From: Planctomycetales bacterium
GTDB taxonomy: Bacteria; Planctomycetota; Phycisphaerae; SM23-33
Direction: 5' to 3'
Assembly: GCA_030631125.1 (NCBI GenBank)
Contig: DAOVLS010000022.1
Location: 1-14,843, forward strand
DNA: 14,843 nt
In this document: piece by piece, positions 8,021 to 14,843 of the stretch
Position numbering within the stretch: the stretch's first letter is position 1
Layout of the letters: each line of letters opens with the position of its first letter
Program-made: the position numbers and the translations under genes
The notes under the pieces: model-generated
What the model saw: the letters and a program-made list of their open reading frames with translations, nothing else
Databases searched by the model: none
What the model was told of the DNA's origin: nothing

Positions 8021-10420
8021 ATGAATAAGTCCAGATTTATTATTTCGGTATTGTCGGTTGTGATGATTTGCGGCGGTCTCGCCCACGCAGGCCCGCCGGT
8101 GATTAAGAACTGGTCGTCAACAGGCTGTAAGACGTTCAACAAGACAGGCCCGAAAGACAGGATGTACCTGGTCGAATTCCTCAGGCGCAGGCACAGGGAC
8201 AAAGACAAGGACAAGGACCAGGTTATCGTCTTCAACGTCAAGGCCTCCGGTGCGGAAAAGTACGTCTGGCAAGTCAATAAGAAGGTCGTCAAAGACGCCA
8301 CCGGAAATACGCTGACCTGGGCGGTTCCCAGGCGAACCAAGGCCATCTGGGAGATTCACGTTACCGCCGGCAACAAGGACGGTTCCGCCCACGCCGAATG
8401 GGTCGTCTCGACGCTTGATAAGGCTGAAGCGCCGGAGATATTCGAGTATTTCACCGATGCGAAATTCGACCGGCGGGCGGAGACGGACCCCTGGGGAAGA
8501 ACGCCGCCGAACTGGTACAGCGTTTCCGATCAGCCCCGGCCCGACTCGACCCGGCGATTCCTCCAGACCGCATCGTCCGGCGCGCCGGACGACGAGAACA
8601 ATATCAACTCCACGCTCTATCTGCCGTCGGACATCACTTATGGGACGTGGATATTTAAATTCCTGCTGCCGGCGGCACGTTATGACGGCTACGGCGGATG
8701 GACGCACCTGCGATTCTGCTTCATCAACGCCGAAGAAGACATGCCGCCGTTCTGGTACACCCGCTCGCAGGACAGCCACAATTACACCGGCGTCGGACAC
8801 GAAAACCGCATCGACCACGACATCGGATGGGCGCCTGTACGCAAGTTATGGCAGGAAGTAAGGATCATCCGCACCAAAGACGGCGGCCTGTACACCTGGG
8901 CGGACGGCGTATTCCAGTTCCGAGGCAGGGAACTGCGCGGCAAGCAAAGCGCGTCGATGAGCATCAAACTCGCCCACTTCCGCCCCGACCGCGACCCGAC
9001 CGGCGTGATGTGTATCGACATGGTTGAGGTCTATCGCGATAAGTATCTTTTCCCGCCGAAGTCCGTCCGCTACGGCCAATACATTCACGACTGGACCTGG
9101 CGCAAGCTGGGACCGGTCGAGATAGACCGCTGGTTTGACTTCGATAAGAAGCCGACGCTGTTCAGGATTCCGCCTCGTTCCGTTGCGATAAACATGAGCC
9201 GCTACCGGCTGAAAAGAAATTACGGGAATTGTACATATGTGCCTGCCTTGAAGGACGGCATCGTCGTGAACGGCAGGGGCGTCCGGCTGAAGGATATCCC
9301 AAACCTGGCGCGAAGACTCGGGCACCTGTTCCGCTACGACCGAAAAACCAAGACCGCCGTTTGCTCGACCAACCTGGTCATCAACGAAGGTGCTGAACTG
9401 ATCCTCGATGGCGAGACGCTGAAATTCGACTGTAAGACCCCCGGCCAGCACGAATTCGTCGTTATGTTCGGCTCGACGCTGAACGTCAAAAACAGCACGA
9501 TTACCACGACGAACGAGAACCATTTCAACTGGCGGCTTGACGGTATGACGCATTTCGGCTACCGCTGCGGTCCGATTCACTCGCCGATATACACCGGACC
9601 GTCGTATATCAGCAACCTGTGGTATCACGGGATGTGCAGCCTGTTCCTGCACGGCTCGACGATTAATAACTTCGCTTACATGTTCATCTCCAGCCCGATG
9701 CAGGTGGACATCACCGATACGAAGTTCACGAATATCCACGAAGTCGATACGGCTGAATACAACCGGCTGTGGGGTCGGAAGGATTACCCCGGCGGAGCGA
9801 CAAGGGGTATCCGCAACAGGTTCAAGGGCGACAAGGGATTCTGGATAGGACTATTCGGCGACAAGACCAACGGTTTCAACGTTCGAGGCCTGACGTTCAG
9901 CGGCAGCAAATCGCCGCTGGGACTGACATTCTTCGCCAACGATGACGATTATGAATCTTTCAACGTCTATGACATCAAAGCACCGAAAGAGAACATCGTC
10001 GTCCGCAAGGGTTATCGCATCCGCGGTTACGCCAAGCCGATTGAGGCCGAGAGCACAGTCGGGCTGGTCAATTCGAAATTTGCCAAAATCGTCGTTCCGA
10101 CCGACAAGGCCAGGGCGGTGGTCAAGTATTACCTGAACGTCGAAGTAACCGACGCATCCGGCAAGATCATTCCCGACGTGAAGATTACGGTTATAAATGA
10201 AGGCGACGATAAGACTTATCCCGCCGTCAATGAAGACGGGACGTGGATTATCGCCGATTACGTTCAGGACCAGGCCGGGAAGAAGGAGTTCACCTATACC
10301 GTTGAGGTAACGACACCCGACGGCAAGAAGGCGAGCATCAGGGGCGTCAACCCCGACGCTTCATGGTATCGCGCGGACGGGCGGAAAAAAGCAATGACAA
10401 TAAAGGTAACAGTGAAATGA
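8021..10420 (+). CDS. Secreted multidomain protein A', close paralogue of A
   Basis: A 799-residue exported protein that aligns with protein A along nearly its whole length (by eye about two thirds or more identical in the middle region). The start is the ATG one base after the TGA of gene B, with AAGGA 10 bases upstream; it opens with signal peptide MNKSRFIISVLSVVMICGG and AHA before the cut. The Ig-like domain ends EWVVSTL at 126-132 and is interrupted near residues 49-65 by a basic/acidic insertion (FLRRRHRDKDKDKDQ) that A lacks. ConA/LamG-like: DPWGR, GTWIFKFLLP at 208, ADGVFQFRGREL, YLFPPKSVRYGQYIHDW at 342. Beta-rich middle: STITTTNENHFNW, DITDTKFTN. Carboxypeptidase-regulatory-like end from about 703 with GVNPDASWYRAD. 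The stop overlaps the next start as ATGA. The position in the operon implies equal-order expression with A, B and B'. Role unknown; ligand divergence from A is plausible. Confidence 0.9.
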   Translation: MNKSRFIISVLSVVMICGGLAHAGPPVIKNWSSTGCKTFNKTGPKDRMYLVEFLRRRHRDKDKDKDQVIVFNVKASGAEKYVWQVNKKVVKDATGNTLTWAVPRRTKAIWEIHVTAGNKDGSAHAEWVVSTLDKAEAPEIFEYFTDAKFDRRAETDPWGRTPPNWYSVSDQPRPDSTRRFLQTASSGAPDDENNINSTLYLPSDITYGTWIFKFLLPAARYDGYGGWTHLRFCFINAEEDMPPFWYTRSQDSHNYTGVGHENRIDHDIGWAPVRKLWQEVRIIRTKDGGLYTWADGVFQFRGRELRGKQSASMSIKLAHFRPDRDPTGVMCIDMVEVYRDKYLFPPKSVRYGQYIHDWTWRKLGPVEIDRWFDFDKKPTLFRIPPRSVAINMSRYRLKRNYGNCTYVPALKDGIVVNGRGVRLKDIPNLARRLGHLFRYDRKTKTAVCSTNLVINEGAELILDGETLKFDCKTPGQHEFVVMFGSTLNVKNSTITTTNENHFNWRLDGMTHFGYRCGPIHSPIYTGPSYISNLWYHGMCSLFLHGSTINNFAYMFISSPMQVDITDTKFTNIHEVDTAEYNRLWGRKDYPGGATRGIRNRFKGDKGFWIGLFGDKTNGFNVRGLTFSGSKSPLGLTFFANDDDYESFNVYDIKAPKENIVVRKGYRIRGYAKPIEAESTVGLVNSKFAKIVVPTDKARAVVKYYLNVEVTDASGKIIPDVKITVINEGDDKTYPAVNEDGTWIIADYVQDQAGKKEFTYTVEVTTPDGKKASIRGVNPDASWYRADGRKKAMTIKVTVK
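8198..8215 (+). repeat. Hexanucleotide tandem repeat (GACAAR) in gene A'
   Basis: Three tandem copies of GACAAA/GACAAG followed by a degenerate fourth (GACCAG). They encode the alternating DK run in the charged insertion of protein A'. Protein A has PGDK at the equivalent place and no repeat. Replication slippage is the simplest origin; unit changes keep the frame. Confidence 0.75.
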
Positions 10421-12771
10421 GAAAGGACAACAGCATGAAAAACGAGAACGACATTAATAAATGGCGTACATTAAAAAGCCCGGCCATTCTAATGGCTGGG
10501 CTTGTGGAACAGTTTCGCACAGATTCCACAAATTCTCGTTACAGGCTGAGAGATGGCGCAATCGCGGTATTTTTCCTGGTTACAGCATTTACTTCCGGTA
10601 TTGCCTCGGCAGGGCCCATACTCGAAGGCTTCTCGAACTCAAAGACCAAGGACGACAAAACGATGTTCCTTGTCAAACCGGGCGAGAAAATCACTTTTTC
10701 CGTCCGTGCCGAGGGCGCACCGATCAATAAATGGACGGTCAACAAAAAGGCCGCAAAGAATCCAGCCGGGATGGGTCTGAAGTCGAACTCCTTATTCTGG
10801 ACCGTTCCGAATGAAAAGGGCATCTGGGAGATTCACGTAACGGCCCGCGGCGACAAGGGCGGCGAGGTCCACGCCGAGTGGGTCGTCTCGACGCTGACGA
10901 AGAAAGAGGCCCCGACGTTTTTCGATTATTTCACGGATAAGCAGTACGCCAAGCGCAAGGGGAACGACCCGTGGGGCAGGCCCCTGCCGAAGTGGGGCAC
11001 GTGGGCGCTGTCGGCGGCCTGGACCGAATGGCAGGAGTTGTGGGGGTTCCTGCCCGGCGGAGCGTGGGGCAAGTCGGCCGGCGACTGGGCGAAGAAAATC
11101 GCCGACGTGGACTGCTCCGGCTGCTTCGCGCAAGCGCCAAACGAAGCGCCCGTACCAAACTACAAACGCCACCTGATGGTCTTTCTCCGTACCAAGACCG
11201 AAATCGAATATGGCACGTGGAAGTTCCGTTACCGTTTCCCCAACGGCAAAGCCCAAATGAAGGGCGGAAAGACGCACCTGCGGTTCTATTACGCACACAC
11301 CCGCGGCTACTACGGGTACTCCTTCTGGTACGCCATCGCCTGCGACGGATTCCAGGCCTTCCGCGTCGGGGCAAACAAGTTCGACAACGACGAAAAGTTC
11401 CCCGTCGATACCAAGTGGCACGAAGTTACCCTCATCCGCACAAAGGACAGCGAGATATATTGTTTCATCGACGGCATCTTCAAATTCCGCGGAAAAACCG
11501 CCCGGAAGACCTGGAAAGAGGACGTATCAATGTACATCGGTCTGTCGCGCTACCAGCCGGACCGATACCCCAAGGACACACTCTACGTCGATGGCATCGA
11601 GGCCTACGAAGGCCGATACCTCTTTCCGACCAAGCGAGTAGAGGTGCTCAAGGACAAGGTTATCATCGCCATCGGTGGGCGTGATGTTGGCCTGAAAGAA
11701 ATCGCCGAGGCGATCAAAGACCCGTCTGTCTTTAGTTACGACCCTGTCAAAAAACAGGCCGTCTGTAAAGCCCACTTGTGGGTTAAGGGCGGGGCTGACT
11801 TGATTCTGTTCGGCGAGACTCTGAATTTAGAACCTTCTGGCAAGTTCTATCCTGCGCTTTTCGTCGGGGCTAATGCAACACTACGGGCAGACAAAAGTAA
11901 CATCATAGGAAGCGTTGAATTCCGTTCTTTAGACGTAAGCCAAACAGAGGAGGAATTATTCAGCTCCGGCCCCAACTACAGAATCTATTCAAAACGTCCT
12001 TTTGGCATATCCCTGACGGATACAAAACTAATAAGTATCGAAGGCCCGCTACCGATACCGGCGATGGCGTATGGGCGGTGGAAGTTTGACGGCGTTATCT
12101 TCGACGAGGACGATGGTATTACTACCGGCCACCGTACCGAGTTCCTGCTGGCAGGTAATACAACCCGCCTGAATGTCTATAACTCTTACTTTGGCGATAA
12201 AGACAGCAGAGTGAGGGTTGTTGGAACGGGAAAAAATCCTGGCATCCTCGGTTTGGTCAACTGCAAATTCGGCGACTTGAAAGCCACTAAAGGTGCGGGC
12301 ATTGCGACGAAATACTATCTTGATGTCCGCGTGGTTGATACGAAGGGAAAGCCTGTGGCTGGGGCGAAAGTTACCGTTCGCAACGAGGTGGATGATTTCA
12401 AATTCCCGGCAGAGAACTGCAAGGAGTTCCAGCCACACGGTGGTGGCGACAGCTCGTATCTCAGCGAAAGCGTCGTCCCGCGTAAGATTTCCTACACGAC
12501 CCGGCGCGATGCGACCACCGGCGCTGACGGGCATACGCCGCTACCAAAGGACGTCGAAAACACGCTCATTCTGACCGATTTCGTCCAGAACGCCGGGGCG
12601 AAGAAGCAGTTCGCCTATCGCCTGACAATCGAAGCCGACGGGAAAACCAAGGTCATCACCGGCGTCAATCCGGGGACGGATTGGCTTCGAGCGGGCCCGG
12701 ACAAGCCGGCCTATACAATCACCGCCGTCCTCGACGGTAAGACAGTTACCGAATCGGACCTGAAAAAGTAG
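10417..12771 (+). CDS. Secreted multidomain protein B', paralogue of B with an expanded N-terminus
   Basis: A 784-residue protein if translation starts at the ATG overlapping the stop of A' (ATGA). A second ATG at 10435 has AAAGGA 7 bases upstream, the better ribosome site, giving 778 residues. The hydrophobic signal segment (AIAVFFLVTAFTSGIASA) begins only about 47 residues in. Compared with B, some 38 extra codons precede it, and they contain two inverted repeats. Domains: Ig-like ending EWVVSTL at 154-160; ConA/LamG-like with DPWGR, GTWKFRYRFP at 266, HEVTLIRT, IDGIFKFRG; beta-rich middle with two extra segments relative to B (around 11930-11990 and 12100-12125); carboxypeptidase-regulatory-like part from 633 with PAENCKEFQPHGGG and GVNPGTDWLRAG. 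From about 11810 to 12370 the DNA is visibly more AT-rich with different codon choice. The gene ends with three in-frame TAG codons (12769-12777), suggesting the operon end. Function unknown. Confidence 0.87.
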   Translation: MRKDNSMKNENDINKWRTLKSPAILMAGLVEQFRTDSTNSRYRLRDGAIAVFFLVTAFTSGIASAGPILEGFSNSKTKDDKTMFLVKPGEKITFSVRAEGAPINKWTVNKKAAKNPAGMGLKSNSLFWTVPNEKGIWEIHVTARGDKGGEVHAEWVVSTLTKKEAPTFFDYFTDKQYAKRKGNDPWGRPLPKWGTWALSAAWTEWQELWGFLPGGAWGKSAGDWAKKIADVDCSGCFAQAPNEAPVPNYKRHLMVFLRTKTEIEYGTWKFRYRFPNGKAQMKGGKTHLRFYYAHTRGYYGYSFWYAIACDGFQAFRVGANKFDNDEKFPVDTKWHEVTLIRTKDSEIYCFIDGIFKFRGKTARKTWKEDVSMYIGLSRYQPDRYPKDTLYVDGIEAYEGRYLFPTKRVEVLKDKVIIAIGGRDVGLKEIAEAIKDPSVFSYDPVKKQAVCKAHLWVKGGADLILFGETLNLEPSGKFYPALFVGANATLRADKSNIIGSVEFRSLDVSQTEEELFSSGPNYRIYSKRPFGISLTDTKLISIEGPLPIPAMAYGRWKFDGVIFDEDDGITTGHRTEFLLAGNTTRLNVYNSYFGDKDSRVRVVGTGKNPGILGLVNCKFGDLKATKGAGIATKYYLDVRVVDTKGKPVAGAKVTVRNEVDDFKFPAENCKEFQPHGGGDSSYLSESVVPRKISYTTRRDATTGADGHTPLPKDVENTLILTDFVQNAGAKKQFAYRLTIEADGKTKVITGVNPGTDWLRAGPDKPAYTITAVLDGKTVTESDLKK
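10476..10503. repeat. 13-bp-arm palindrome in the N-terminal coding region of protein B'
   Basis: AAGCCCGGCCATT and AATGGCTGGGCTT pair fully apart from one G-T wobble, with CT between them. It is preceded by AAA on the plus strand, so read on the minus strand it is a stem followed by TTTTT, which looks like an intrinsic terminator. It sits within coding sequence, in the segment that B lacks. Confidence 0.75.
10502..10531. repeat. Second inverted repeat adjoining the first in gene B'
   Basis: TTGTGGAA (10502-10509) and TTCCACAA (10524-10531) are perfect 8-bp arms around a 14-base loop, sharing two bases with the foot of the preceding palindrome. Together the two structures span 10476-10531 and fall inside the approximately 38-codon expansion ahead of the B' signal segment. 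Confidence 0.6.
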
Positions 12772-12778
12772 TAGTAGT

Positions 12779-12810
12779 TTGTAACATCCAGGTGCAGTTT
12801 TCGTTACTAT
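12779..12810 (+). promoter_or_regulatory. Possible promoter for the efflux genes
   Basis: The 80-base gap 12772-12851 lies between the triple stop of gene B' and the adaptor start. It contains TACTAT (12805-12810), a fair -10 match, and TTGTAA (12779-12784) as a -35-like hexamer, but the 20-base spacer is too long for a normal sigma-70 promoter. The surrounding CAGTTTTCGTTACTATAGTG resembles CAGTTTCGCGTTATCGTG at 3381-3398, before gene A. A GAGGA at 12836-12840 serves the ATG at 12852. No strong terminator is seen in the gap. Confidence 0.3.
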
Positions 12811-12851
12811 AGTGTCGCGTCTTGAAGCGAAGTTTGAGGACGGTAACGAAA

Positions 12852-14246
12852 ATGAAACCTCGAATACTGCTGAATATCGTGCTGTCGGTAGCGGTCCTTG
12901 TCGTGATGGGTTTTGCGGTGCAGATGATGTTGGCGCACCGCCGTCAGCCTACCCAGCGCAAGCGTCCCAAGGCTACCCCGAAAGTCCTCGCCCCGCCGAT
13001 TAAAGCGACATTGAATCGGAACGTCGAGATTGCCGGCTACGGCTCTGCCCGCCCGCACGTCCAACTGACAATCACGCCGCAGGTAACAGGTATCGTCGTC
13101 GCCAAGGACGACAGCTTCCTCTCCGGAAAATACGTTCGCAAGGGCCAGGTGCTGTGTCGTATCGACCGGACGGATTACGACCTGGCTGTCCGCCGGGCAG
13201 AAAGTCGCATCGACCTGCTCAAGGCACAACTTGCCCGGCTGGAACAGGAACAAAAGAACCTCACCGAATCGAAAAAGATCGAAACCGACCTGGTGAAACT
13301 CGCCGACGAGCAACTGCGGAAGGTCAAAAGACTACTGGAGGCCAATGCCGGAAGCGAAAACGAAGTTGATTTGGCGCGCGAGACGCTGCTTTCTCGGCAG
13401 AGGCAACTCCAGGGTATCGTCAGCCAGTTGGCGTTAATCGGGCCTCAGCGCAAACAACTTGCCGCTGAACTCGCCTCTGCCGGTGTGGAGTTGTCCCAGG
13501 CCCGGGTCAATCTTGGGCGGTGCACAATTAAAAGCCCCGTTACCGGGCGGGTGCTGACCAGCCGGGTCGAGGTCGGCCAGTTGGTCCAGGCCGGCGGGAA
13601 CTGCGGCGAAATCTTCGGCAGCGACATTATGGAAGTGCCGGTCTCGGTCCCGGCGGCCGAACTGGAGTGGCTTGATAAAGACCTGTTGAATATCTGCAAG
13701 CACGGTAACGTCGCAGCCGGGGAGTCCCGGCGCCTGCCTGCCGGTAGGCAAGGTATCAAGGCGCTGGTGGAATGGCGGCAATCCGACAACGGGCGAACGC
13801 TTACCTGGACCGGCTGCCTCGAACGCCTCGAAGCCGGACTCGAAGCCCAGACACGAACCGCGACGCTTATAGTCCGCGTGCACAACCCTCAACCAAAGTT
13901 GCCGGATGATACCAAACCGATGCTCGAAGTGAACATGTTCTGCAAAGTTACCGTCATCGGCAGAGCGATCCCCGAAGTCTACGTCATCCCACGCGAAGCG
14001 GTGCTGTCTGACGGCGGCGTGTACGTGGTCGTCGAAGGTCGGCTGCGGAAACGGGCGGTCAAGGTCGCGCGGTTCACCGGCCAAGAGGCGTTAATCCTTC
14101 CGGGCGGAGGCATCAGCGCCGGCGACCGCGTGGTAACAGGCTCTATCGCCAAACCGGTTGTCGGAATGAAGGTCAAACCCGTCGGTAAGACGCCGAAAGT
14201 TCCGTCCGCAACGACGAAACCGGGAAAAAAGGCACCCGCGTCATAG
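12852..14246 (+). CDS. HlyD/AcrA-type membrane-fusion adaptor of an RND efflux system
   Basis: A 464-residue periplasmic adaptor that would link an inner-membrane RND pump to an outer-membrane channel. The ATG at 12852 has GAGGA 11 bases upstream; the longer frame from the TTG at 12822 lacks such a site. Residues 5-27 are a single membrane segment, with no lipobox. The first half of the lipoyl-like domain is near 70-100 (PQVTGIVVAKDDSFL, VRKGQVLCRID). A long alpha-helical coiled coil fills about 105-222 (rich in E, K, R, L, Q). The second lipoyl half starts at 224 (CTIKSPVTGRVL, VEVGQLV). A beta-barrel and membrane-proximal domain follow, with TRTATLIVRV. The tail after about 445 is a Lys/Pro-rich linker. 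LPAGRQG at 295-301 is encoded by a palindrome and looks like an insertion. The permease gene follows after 10 bases, so the two are co-translated. The substrate cannot be told from sequence. Confidence 0.93.
   Translation: MKPRILLNIVLSVAVLVVMGFAVQMMLAHRRQPTQRKRPKATPKVLAPPIKATLNRNVEIAGYGSARPHVQLTITPQVTGIVVAKDDSFLSGKYVRKGQVLCRIDRTDYDLAVRRAESRIDLLKAQLARLEQEQKNLTESKKIETDLVKLADEQLRKVKRLLEANAGSENEVDLARETLLSRQRQLQGIVSQLALIGPQRKQLAAELASAGVELSQARVNLGRCTIKSPVTGRVLTSRVEVGQLVQAGGNCGEIFGSDIMEVPVSVPAAELEWLDKDLLNICKHGNVAAGESRRLPAGRQGIKALVEWRQSDNGRTLTWTGCLERLEAGLEAQTRTATLIVRVHNPQPKLPDDTKPMLEVNMFCKVTVIGRAIPEVYVIPREAVLSDGGVYVVVEGRLRKRAVKVARFTGQEALILPGGGISAGDRVVTGSIAKPVVGMKVKPVGKTPKVPSATTKPGKKAPAS
13735..13750. 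repeat. Palindromic insertion in the adaptor gene
   Basis: TGCCTGCCGGTAGGCA is a palindrome apart from one wobble pair, centred on CCGG. It encodes LPAGRQ in a loop between the VPAAELEW strand region and IKALVEW. I recall PAGRQ-like peptides recurring in unrelated proteins from environmental bacterial genomes as a trace of a dispersed palindromic repeat, but could not check this. Confidence 0.6.
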
Positions 14247-14250
14247 GAGG
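14245..14250 (+). promoter_or_regulatory. Perfect Shine-Dalgarno overlapping the adaptor stop codon
   Basis: AGGAGG begins within the TAG stop of the adaptor gene and lies 6 bases before the GTG at 14257. It fixes GTG as the permease start and couples its translation to the end of the adaptor. Confidence 0.85.
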
Positions 14251-14256
14251 ACAACT

Positions 14257-14843
14257 GTGAGTGTAATCCGCCGAATGGTGCTGAATCCCGTAGCAGGCAA
14301 CATGCTGATGCTGCTGATCCTCGGCGGCGGACTGGCTGCGAGTTTTATCATACCACGGGAGTTGTTCCCTGAATTCGACGTGAATTACATAACCGTTACG
14401 GTCCCCTATCCCGGCGCAGGTCCGTCCGACATAGAAAAGGGCATCTGCCTGAAAATCGAAGACAACCTCTCCGGAATGGACGGTATTAAGGAGATTTCGT
14501 CGGCCAGCAGCGAAAATGCCGGATCGGTCATGCTGGAACTGAAGACCGGAGCCGACGTCCGCAAGGTGCTCGACGACGTCAAGAGCGAGATCGACAGGAC
14601 CGAGTTTCCCGACAACGCCGAAGACCCCATTACCGCAGAAGTAACGATACAACGCCATGTGATTAACGTGGCTGTAGGCGCGGGCGTCGATGAGAACGGG
14701 CAGGCGCTGGATGTTTCGGAGCATACGCTCAAGGAACTGGCTGAAGACATCCGCGACGAGATTAACGACCTTCCGGAAATCTCCCAGGTGAATATCCTCG
14801 GCGTTCGGGACTACGAGATTGTCGTGGAGGTTTCGGAGGAGGC
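14257..14843 (+). CDS. AcrB-type RND efflux permease, N-terminal part; 3' end off window
   Basis: 195 codons of a GTG-started gene that runs out of the window. It opens MSVIRRMVLNPVAGNMLMLL, a typical RND N-terminus, with the first membrane helix at about residues 13-33. It continues with PRELFPEFDVNYITVTVPYPGAGPSDIEKGI, the conserved entry into the first porter domain (family pattern: P-FP-D---V-V-YPGASP-DVE). Then comes a porter subdomain with GIKEISS, VMLELKTGADV, and IDRTEFPDNAEDP. Full family members are about 1,000-1,100 residues. It is a proton-driven inner-membrane pump and would work with the adaptor just upstream. No outer-membrane channel gene is visible within the window. Which RND subfamily (multidrug or other) cannot be decided from this part. 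Confidence 0.92.
   Translation, partial: MSVIRRMVLNPVAGNMLMLLILGGGLAASFIIPRELFPEFDVNYITVTVPYPGAGPSDIEKGICLKIEDNLSGMDGIKEISSASSENAGSVMLELKTGADVRKVLDDVKSEIDRTEFPDNAEDPITAEVTIQRHVINVAVGAGVDENGQALDVSEHTLKELAEDIRDEINDLPEISQVNILGVRDYEIVVEVSEE

Larger units (their letters stand above)
8021..12771 (+). repeat. Second copy of the duplicated A-B two-gene unit (A'-B')
   Basis: This is the tandem partner of the block at 3449-8019, in the same orientation and directly abutting it with one base between. Within-type similarity (A with A', B with B') clearly exceeds between-type similarity (A with B). The A/B split is therefore older than the duplication of the pair. Divergence, including indels in signal peptides and middle domains, shows that the duplication is not recent. 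Confidence 0.85.

Noticed and set aside
7231..8346. Long minus-strand open frame (371 codons) opposite genes B and A'
   Set aside because: It crosses the B/A' junction antisense to two well-supported signal-peptide proteins, shows no recognisable domain, and has the composition expected of the complement of GC-rich coding sequence.
10476..10503. Genuine minus-strand intrinsic terminator
   Set aside because: It looks like one on the minus strand, but there is no supported minus-strand gene ending there; an inserted palindrome in the B' coding region is the better reading.
12779..12812. Strong sigma-70 promoter
   Set aside because: The best -35 and -10 candidates are about 20 bases apart, so it is listed only at low confidence.
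1..14843. CRISPR array, tRNA/rRNA genes, insertion sequences or attachment sites
   Set aside because: No regularly spaced repeats, cloverleaf or rRNA-like sequence, transposase motifs or flanking direct repeats were found on either strand.

Overview
The window is a GC-rich (high 50s percent by eye), gene-dense stretch of bacterial DNA. All supported genes are on the plus strand. Shine-Dalgarno sites are canonical, signal peptides are of the Sec type, and an RND-type adaptor/pump pair is present, so the host is a Gram-negative (diderm) bacterium. The gene content and style would fit an environmental Planctomycetota-like or similar lineage, but nothing here fixes the phylum and I treat that as a guess.

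Layout. (1) Positions 2-3352: the 3' part of a single-chain, OPLAH-type ATP-dependent 5-oxoprolinase (HyuA-like plus HyuB-like halves). It is fused in frame to a complete DUF1445 / YcsI / D-glutamate-cyclase-like domain. (2) Positions 3449-12771: four consecutive genes for large secreted proteins of one family, arranged A-B-A'-B'. A resembles A' and B resembles B', so a two-gene unit has been duplicated in tandem. Each protein has a signal peptide, an Ig-like N-terminal domain ending in EWVVSTL, a concanavalin-A/LamG-like domain, a beta-rich (possibly beta-helical) middle, and a C-terminal carboxypeptidase-regulatory-like domain ending near GVNPxxxWYRAD. The genes overlap by ATGA or are separated by one base, so they form one translationally coupled operon. 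(3) Positions 12852-14246 and 14257-14843 (cut by the window end): an HlyD/AcrA-type membrane-fusion adaptor followed by the N-terminus of an AcrB-type RND permease, joined by an AGGAGG site that overlaps the adaptor stop codon.

How they work together. The fusion enzyme is a metabolic protein that could take D-glutamate to 5-oxoproline and hydrolyse it, all on one chain. The ABAB operon makes four exported, probably carbohydrate- or surface-interacting proteins with no recognised catalytic signature. The last two genes make an efflux system. I see no sequence evidence tying the three blocks into one pathway.

Cross-cutting signals: (a) the word GTCAC/GTGAC is absent from the entire window while GTTAC/GTAAC occurs about 44 times, which suggests selection against one specific DNA word; (b) short palindromes lie inside coding sequence at sites where the protein looks expanded (two signal-peptide regions and one loop of the adaptor), which suggests small mobile palindromic elements tolerated in frame. 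The only gene-free stretches are about 96 bases (3353-3448) and 80 bases (12772-12851). No tRNA, rRNA, CRISPR array or insertion sequence was seen.
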